Source of the DNA: Ramlibacter sp.
GTDB lineage: Bacteria; Pseudomonadota; Gammaproteobacteria; Burkholderiales; Burkholderiaceae_C
DNA: 11,948 bases
Direction of reading: 5' to 3'
NCBI GenBank assembly: GCA_023701085.1
Contig: JAMPXR010000035.1
Coordinates: 1 to 11,948, forward strand
Shown here: positions 7,619 through 11,948 of the stretch, in pieces
Numbering within the stretch: the first letter of the stretch is position 1
Layout: the number at the start of each line of letters is the position of its first letter
Notes under the pieces: model-generated
Database searches by the model: none
Seen by the model: the letters and a program-made list of their open reading frames with translations, nothing else
What the model was told of the DNA's origin: nothing
Made by a program: the position numbers and the translations under genes

Positions 7619-8485
7619 CTAAGAGCCTGCCAGGGGGCGGATCATCTCGATGTGGGCAATGCCGGCTTCGTCGAAGGGTTCTCCCCGCGGCACGAACCCC
7701 AGGCCGCGGTAGAACGCCTCGGCGCTGCGTTGCGCGTTCAGAACGGCCTCGCGGTCTGCGCGCGCCGCGGCGGCACTCAGCAAGGCTTGCACGAGCTGCC
7801 GCCCGACCCCCGATCCGCGCAGGACGCGGTGCACCGCCACCCGGCCTATCCTGGCGACGCCGGGACGCTCCTGCAGCAGACGCCCGGTCGCCAGGGGCTG
7901 GCCCATCCGGTTGAATGCGACCGCGTGCAGGGCCGCCGCGTCCGCCTCGTCCCATTCCATCTCGGCCGGGATGCGCTGCTCCTCGAGAAAGACCTCGCTG
8001 CGGATGCGCCGGGCCGCTTCGCCCAACTCGCCCCACGCGCCGGTCTTGACCTGGAACATGGCTTCGCCGGCCTCGTAGCCCGCGAAGATGTCGCGCAGCG
8101 CAGGCGGCACCGGCTGGGAGGTCTGCGTCGCCGGATCGGCGAAGACATAGACGAGCTCGCAGGTGATCAGCAATTCGTCGCCGCGAAAAATGGCACTCGT
8201 GAAATTCATCGAGGACTTGCCGATGCGCACGCACTTGAGCGCGACGTCCAGGCGGTCGTCCATGCGCGCGGAGGCATGGAACTCCACCGTCGCCTTCTTC
8301 ACGAAGGTGTCGCCGCCCAGCAGGCGCATCGTCTCGTCGTAGGGCAGCGCCAGTGCCCGCCAGTACCCCGCCACCGCTGTGTCCACATACATCAGATAGT
8401 GCGCGTTGAACACGATCTTCTGCATGTCGATCTCGGCCCAGCGCACCTGAAGGCGGTGGAAATAACGGAAGTCCTGTCGCTTCAT
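7619..8485 (-). CDS. Fused acyl-CoA thioesterase (hot-dog, YbgC/FadM-like) and GNAT acetyltransferase (ElaA-like)
   Basis: A 288-residue two-domain cytoplasmic protein. Residues 1-135 are a 4HBT hot-dog thioesterase: VRWAEIDMQKIVFNAHYLMY (14-33) is the family active-site segment, with the likely catalytic D20 and N27/H29 beside it, and KKATVEFHASARMDDRLDV (63-81) is the central strand. Residues about 143-286 are a GNAT domain resembling ElaA: IRSEVFLEEQRIPAEMEWDE (161-180), then the acetyl-CoA loop RGSGVGRQL (223-231) and the terminal AEAFYRGLGFVPRGEPF (255-271). The thioesterase should hydrolyse an acyl-CoA; the GNAT acceptor is unknown. The two domains run on without a stop or frame change. 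The start ATG overlaps the upstream hydrolase stop (ATGA). I recall such fusions from Comamonadaceae, so it is probably a stable architecture and not a sequencing error. Confidence 0.88.
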   Translation of the reverse strand: MKRQDFRYFHRLQVRWAEIDMQKIVFNAHYLMYVDTAVAGYWRALALPYDETMRLLGGDTFVKKATVEFHASARMDDRLDVALKCVRIGKSSMNFTSAIFRGDELLITCELVYVFADPATQTSQPVPPALRDIFAGYEAGEAMFQVKTGAWGELGEAARRIRSEVFLEEQRIPAEMEWDEADAAALHAVAFNRMGQPLATGRLLQERPGVARIGRVAVHRVLRGSGVGRQLVQALLSAAAARADREAVLNAQRSAEAFYRGLGFVPRGEPFDEAGIAHIEMIRPLAGS

Positions 8486-9441
8486 GGTTCAAGCATCTGT
8501 TTCAGGGCGCGCGCCGCGTCCGCATGGGCCCGCCGGGCCTCGGGGATCGCGCGCCCCATCTTGATGAATTCGTGGGTGACGCCGCGGTAGATCTCCAGGT
8601 CGACCGCGACGCCGGCGGCCCTCAGTTTATCCGCGTAGGCGATGCAGTCGTCCACCAGGGGGTCGCATTCGGCCAGTCCGAACCAGGCCGGCGCCACGCC
8701 GTCGACGTCCGGCGCATTCAGGGGAGCGAAACGCCAGTCCTCCCGCTGGCCGCGGGCGATGTAATGATCGAAAAACCATTCGATGTGCGGCTCTTCCAGC
8801 ACCAGGCCGCGGCCGAAGCGCTGGTGCGACGCCGAGTCCTGCCACGCCGCGCAGCCCGGATAAAAGAGCAATTGAAGGGCCAATGGCAGGCCCTCGTCGC
8901 GCGCCATGATGGCGCAGACGGCGGCCAGCGTGCCGCCGGCACTGTCGCCCCCGACGGCCATGCGCCGGCTGCCCAGGCCCAGCTCGTGCCGGTGGCCGGC
9001 CAGCCACCGCGTCGCGTCCCACGCATCGTTCACGGCGACCGGGAAACGGTGCTGCGGCGCCAGCCGGTAATCGACCGACACGAGGGCGCAACCCCCGAGG
9101 CGGCTGAGTTCCCTGCACAACACATCGTGCGTGGCGATGCTGCCGATCGTGAAGCCGCCGCCGTGGAAAAACACCAGGACCGGAAGTGCGCCGCGGTCGG
9201 GCGCATACAGCCGCGCGGCCAGCGGATGCCCGTCACGGGCCGGGATGTGGAAGTCCTCCACGCGGGCAAGTTGCGCCCTGGGCACCTCGAGCACGCCGGC
9301 GCCGGCTTCGTAGGACGCCTTCGCCTGCGCTGTCGACAGGGTATGGATGGGCGGATAGCCCGCGCGCGCCATGCGCTCCAGCACCGAGCGCATGGCCGGG
9401 GTGAGCTGGGGGTATTCGGGCAGGAACTTCACCTGGAGCAC
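8482..9441 (-). CDS. Alpha/beta hydrolase, hormone-sensitive-lipase family esterase
   Basis: A 319-residue carboxylesterase-like enzyme. Oxyanion-hole motif HGGG at 93-96 (FFHGGGFTIGS), nucleophile motif GDSAGG at 165-170 with S167, acid in AECDPLVDD (D260) and catalytic H290 in RGVTHEF complete the family-IV (HSL) pattern. VDYRLAPQHRFP (123-134) is also typical. Residues about 10-60 form the usual cap helices (LTPAMRSVLERMARAGYPPI and onward). No signal peptide is visible, so it is probably cytoplasmic and acts on short-chain esters or lactones; the substrate is unknown. The start used is a GTG without a clear Shine-Dalgarno; ATG at codon 17 is an alternative but would cut into a conserved cap helix. 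First gene of the three-gene operon, coupled to the thioesterase-GNAT gene by an ATGA overlap. Confidence 0.9.
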   Translation of the reverse strand: MLQVKFLPEYPQLTPAMRSVLERMARAGYPPIHTLSTAQAKASYEAGAGVLEVPRAQLARVEDFHIPARDGHPLAARLYAPDRGALPVLVFFHGGGFTIGSIATHDVLCRELSRLGGCALVSVDYRLAPQHRFPVAVNDAWDATRWLAGHRHELGLGSRRMAVGGDSAGGTLAAVCAIMARDEGLPLALQLLFYPGCAAWQDSASHQRFGRGLVLEEPHIEWFFDHYIARGQREDWRFAPLNAPDVDGVAPAWFGLAECDPLVDDCIAYADKLRAAGVAVDLEIYRGVTHEFIKMGRAIPEARRAHADAARALKQMLEP

Positions 9442-9596
9442 GAGCGCCCAGACGTGCGAAGCCGCGCGCCGCGGCGCGGCGCCGCCGGCAGCGCGGACCT
9501 TCGCGCCGGCGCGGCGTTGGCAGGGATCCGGGATGATTTCATTCAGGCGTGCGTGCCGCTACAGTGGGGCTTTCAATCGTACATCCCGGAGCCGCC
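9442..9596. other. Divergent GC-rich intergenic region between the hydrolase operon and the alcohol dehydrogenase
   Basis: This 155-base region contains no gene that I can support. Its left half is almost pure G and C and holds two perfect palindromes, a 14-base one centred on ccgcgg at 9465-9478 and a 12-base one at 9502-9513; the first can also fold as gccgcgc / gcgcggc (9461-9467 with 9474-9480) with a six-base loop. They sit close to the GTG start of the minus-strand hydrolase and could affect its leader RNA or bind a regulator, but chance is likely at such composition. The right half (9530-9590) is less GC-rich and probably carries the plus-strand promoter. Confidence 0.5.
9538..9565 (+). 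promoter_or_regulatory. Weak candidate sigma-70 promoter for the alcohol dehydrogenase gene
   Basis: TACAGT at 9560-9565 matches the -10 consensus in four of six bases and is followed by GGGGC, a setting I associate with Burkholderiales promoters. The hexamer 16 bases upstream, TTCATT at 9538-9543, matches the -35 box in only three positions. A start near 9572 would give a leader of about 25 bases before the ATG at 9597. Shown only as the best available candidate. Confidence 0.25.
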
Positions 9597-10733
9597 ATGG
9601 CCTTCATCTATTACGTGACGCAGATCCAGTTCGACTTCGGCGCGGTCAATCTGCTCAAGCAGGAATGCGAACGCGTGGGCATCGCCCGCCCGCTCGTCGT
9701 GACCGATTCCGGCGTCAAGGCCGCGGGCGTCCTGCAACAGGCCTTGGACGCCATGGCCGGCATCCCGGTCGCCGTGTTCGACCAGACCCCGTCCAATCCG
9801 ACGGCGGCGGCCGTGCGCGCCGCCGTCGAGGTGTACCAGGCCCATGGCTGCGACGGGCTGGTCGCCGTGGGCGGCGGATCGGCCATCGACTGCGCCAAGG
9901 GCGTGGCGATCGCGGCCACCCATGAGGGGCCGCTGACCCGCTACGCCACCATCGAGGGCGGCTCGCCGCGCATCACCGACAAAGTCGCGCCGCTGATCGC
10001 GGTGCCCACCACCAGCGGCACCGGCAGCGAGGTGGCGCGCGGCGCCATCCTCATCGTGGACGACCACCGCAAGCTGGGCTTTCACTCCTGGCACCTGGTG
10101 CCCAAGACGGCGATCTGCGACCCGGAGCTGACGCTGGGCCTGCCGCCCAAGCTGACCGCCGCGACGGGCATGGACGCGATCGCGCATTGCATGGAGACAT
10201 TCATGTCGGCGGCCGTCAATCCCCCGGCCGACGGTATCGCCCTGGATGGCCTGGAGCGCGGCTGGGCCCACATCGAGCGCGCCACGCGCGACGGGGGCGA
10301 CCGCGAGGCCCGCTTCAACCTGATGAGCGCGTCCATGGAGGGCGCCATGGCGTTCCAGAAGGGCCTGGGCTGCGTGCATTCGCTCAGCCACAGCCTGGGC
10401 GGCGTCGACCCGCGGCTGCACCATGGCACGCTCAACGCGGTGTTCCTGCCCGCCGTGGTGCGCTTCAACGCGCAGTGCGAGTCGGTGCGAAAGGACAGGC
10501 GCATGGAGCGCATGGCGCACGCCATGGGCCTGCGCTCGCCCGCGGACATTCCCGACGCCATCCAGGAGATGAACGCGCGGCTGGATCTGCCGCCCGGCCT
10601 GGCCGCGATGGGCGTGCGGCCCGACCAGTTCGATGACGTCATCAAGGGTGCGCTGGCGGACCACTGCCACAAGACCAATCCGCGCCTGGCCTCCTCGCGC
10701 GATTACGAGGAGATGCTGACGGCCTCGCTCTGA
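9597..10733 (+). CDS. Iron-dependent (group III) alcohol dehydrogenase, probably 4-hydroxybutyrate dehydrogenase-like
   Basis: A 378-residue cytoplasmic NAD(P)-dependent dehydrogenase of the iron-containing family. The ATG at 9597 is chosen over an open extension of 16 codons because GGAG lies five bases upstream (9588-9591) and the protein then begins MAFIYYVTQIQFDFGAV, like the homologue I recall. Visible: nucleotide-binding VGGGSAIDCAKG (91-102), PTTSGTGSEVARGA (137-150), and metal ligands D193 and H197 in GMDAIAHCME, H261 in HSLSHSLGG, and H275 or H276 in LHHGTLNA. The whole sequence closely resembles the 4-hydroxybutyrate dehydrogenase (Gbd) of Cupriavidus necator as I remember it, which interconverts 4-hydroxybutyrate and succinate semialdehyde. 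The family is certain and the substrate likely but unproven. No CoA-transferase or semialdehyde dehydrogenase gene is adjacent. It converges on tex with a 27-base gap. Confidence 0.9.
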   Translation: MAFIYYVTQIQFDFGAVNLLKQECERVGIARPLVVTDSGVKAAGVLQQALDAMAGIPVAVFDQTPSNPTAAAVRAAVEVYQAHGCDGLVAVGGGSAIDCAKGVAIAATHEGPLTRYATIEGGSPRITDKVAPLIAVPTTSGTGSEVARGAILIVDDHRKLGFHSWHLVPKTAICDPELTLGLPPKLTAATGMDAIAHCMETFMSAAVNPPADGIALDGLERGWAHIERATRDGGDREARFNLMSASMEGAMAFQKGLGCVHSLSHSLGGVDPRLHHGTLNAVFLPAVVRFNAQCESVRKDRRMERMAHAMGLRSPADIPDAIQEMNARLDLPPGLAAMGVRPDQFDDVIKGALADHCHKTNPRLASSRDYEEMLTASL

Positions 10734-10760
10734 CGGCGAAAGGCGCGTGCCACGGGCTTG

Positions 10761-11948
10761 CTACTTGCGCAGCTGCTGCAGCTTGGCAAAGGCGCCGGCC
10801 ATCGCGGTATTGAGCTGCGGGCTGGCCGGCGCACGCTGGCCGCGCGCGGCGCCCTCGAAGCGGTTGCCCTGCGGGCCGTCGCGCCGCCGCGATGCTTCGC
10901 CCGGTTTCATCGACAGCGCGATGCGCTTGCGCGCGACGTCCACCTCCAGCACCTTGACCTTGACGATGTCGCCGGTCTTGACCACTTCGCGTGCATCGTT
11001 CACAAAGCGGTCGGACAACTGGCTCACGTGCACCAGGCCGTCCTGGTGCACGCCCAGGTCGACGAAGGCGCCGAACTGCGCGACGTTGCTCACCGTGCCT
11101 TCCAGCACCATCCCCTCCTTCAGGTCGCCGATGTGCTCGACGCCCTCGTTGAAGCGCGCGACCTTGAAGTCCGGGCGCGGGTCGCGGCCGCGCTTTTCCA
11201 GCTCGCCCAGGATGTCCTTGACCGTGATCACGCCGAACTGCCCGTTGGCGAACAGCTCCGGCTTCAGGGTTTTGAGCATGTCGGCGCGTCCCATCAGCTC
11301 CGTGACGGGCTTGCCGGTGGCGGCCATCATCTTTTCGACCACCGGATAGGTTTCCGGGTGGACCCCGGTCATGTCCAGCGCATTGTCGCCGTCGCGGATG
11401 CGCAGGAACCCCGCGCTCTGCTCGAAGGTCTTGGGCCCCAGCCCGCTGACCTCCAGCAACTGCCGGCGGCTGCGAAAGGCGCCGTGCGCTTCGCGCCAGC
11501 GCACCACGGCCTTGGCAACGCCGAGGCTCAGTCCGGAGACACGGGTGAGCAGCGGCACGCTGGCCGTGTTCAGGTCCACGCCCACCGAGTTCACGCAATC
11601 TTCCACCACGGCCTCCAGCGTGCGCGCCAGGTCGCCCTGGTTCACGTCGTGCTGGTACTGGCCCACACCGATCGACTTGGGATCGATCTTCACCAGCTCG
11701 GCCAGCGGGTCCTGCAGCCGGCGCGCGATGCTGGCCGCGCCGCGCAGGCTCACGTCCACCCCTGGCATCTCCTGCGAGGCGAACTCGCTGGCTGAATAGA
11801 CCGAAGCGCCGGCCTCGCTCACCACGATCCTCTGGATGCCACCCTGTCCGCCTTCCAGCCTTTTCATGAGGTCGGCGGCGAGCTTGTCCGTCTCCCGGCT
11901 GGCCGTGCCGTTGCCGATGGCGATCAGGCTCACGCCGTGCTTGCGGCA
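10761..11948 (-). CDS. tex: Tex-type RNA-binding transcription accessory protein, N-terminal half missing (runs off right edge)
   Basis: The frame is open from the right edge for 395 residues and ends at a TAG at 10761-10763. Counting from the edge, residues 1-45 close the YqgF/RNase H-like domain ([19 protein letters not shown] near 3-21), GVGQYQHDV (94-102) is a Tex landmark, a helix-hairpin-helix region follows (about 121-185, including [17 protein letters not shown] and [12 protein letters not shown]), and an S1 RNA-binding domain lies at about 277-348 ([20 protein letters not shown] through KRIALSMK). The tail is basic, rich in R, G and Q, and ends [12 protein letters not shown]. Tex is a cytoplasmic nucleic-acid-binding protein linked to transcription and RNA turnover. 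Full-length Tex is close to 780 residues, so about half is outside. A GTG at 11931-11933 is internal (valine in KHGV), not the start. Confidence 0.95.
   Translation of the reverse strand, partial: CRKHGVSLIAIGNGTASRETDKLAADLMKRLEGGQGGIQRIVVSEAGASVYSASEFASQEMPGVDVSLRGAASIARRLQDPLAELVKIDPKSIGVGQYQHDVNQGDLARTLEAVVEDCVNSVGVDLNTASVPLLTRVSGLSLGVAKAVVRWREAHGAFRSRRQLLEVSGLGPKTFEQSAGFLRIRDGDNALDMTGVHPETYPVVEKMMAATGKPVTELMGRADMLKTLKPELFANGQFGVITVKDILGELEKRGRDPRPDFKVARFNEGVEHIGDLKEGMVLEGTVSNVAQFGAFVDLGVHQDGLVHVSQLSDRFVNDAREVVKTGDIVKVKVLEVDVARKRIALSMKPGEASRRRDGPQGNRFEGAARGQRAPASPQLNTAMAGAFAKLQQLRK

Noticed and set aside
9549..9596. Upstream ATG extending the alcohol dehydrogenase by 16 residues
   Set aside because: No ribosome site precedes it, whereas GGAG sits correctly before the ATG at 9597, and homologues begin with MAFIYY.
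9573..10670. 365-codon minus-strand frame opposite the alcohol dehydrogenase
   Set aside because: It is a shadow of a gene with complete metal and nucleotide motifs; its translation is dominated by H, R, G and A.
10734..10760. Terminator in the gap between the alcohol dehydrogenase and tex
   Set aside because: The 27 bases show no convincing stem-loop or T-run on either strand.
1..11948. Mobile elements, CRISPR array, tRNA or rRNA genes
   Set aside because: I saw no transposase-like frame, no regularly spaced direct repeat, no tRNA-like cloverleaf and no rRNA-like conserved stretch; the window is filled by ordinary coding genes.

Overview
The window looks like a chromosomal segment of a high-GC betaproteobacterium, most likely order Burkholderiales and probably Comamonadaceae. 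This is an inference from gene order and protein character: a mltG-tmk-holB-pilZ-tatD run diverging from ygfZ, a Cupriavidus-type 4-hydroxybutyrate dehydrogenase homologue, and a short AT-rich palindrome of a style I associate with that family. Coding density is very high. I see no rRNA, tRNA, CRISPR array, insertion sequence or phage gene, and no gene-free stretch longer than about 155 bases.

Left half (1-4323, minus strand): six genes run as one tight operon in the order mltG, tmk, holB, pilZ, ycfH/tatD and an ankyrin-repeat exported protein cut by the left edge. Three junctions are 4-base ATGA overlaps and one has a single base between stop and start, so translational coupling is likely. 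The set mixes cell-wall synthesis (MltG), dTTP supply (Tmk), the replicase clamp loader (HolB), type IV pilus biogenesis (PilZ) and a TatD-type nuclease. It matches a gene order I recall from gammaproteobacteria (E. coli mltG-tmk-holB-ycfH; Pseudomonas also has pilZ).

Middle (4324-9441): ygfZ, an iron-sulfur cluster repair factor, diverges from mltG across 92 bases. Its 3' end overlaps by 25 bases, tail to tail, a minus-strand three-gene operon. Read from its promoter side, that operon encodes an HSL-family alpha/beta hydrolase, a hot-dog thioesterase fused to a GNAT acetyltransferase, and a 765-residue membrane protein of the O-antigen ligase/polymerase (Wzy_C) superfamily with a repeat-containing C-terminal domain. 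This is the least ordinary part of the window.

Right end (9442-11948): a 155-base GC-rich divergent region separates the hydrolase operon from a plus-strand iron-dependent alcohol dehydrogenase resembling 4-hydroxybutyrate dehydrogenase. That gene converges on the 3' half of tex, an RNA-binding transcription accessory protein that runs off the right edge.

I found no clear undescribed system. The best leads are the orphan ligase operon with its fused thioesterase-acetyltransferase, the AT-rich secreted ankyrin protein at the end of the replication/cell-wall operon, and the AT-rich palindrome directly after pilZ.
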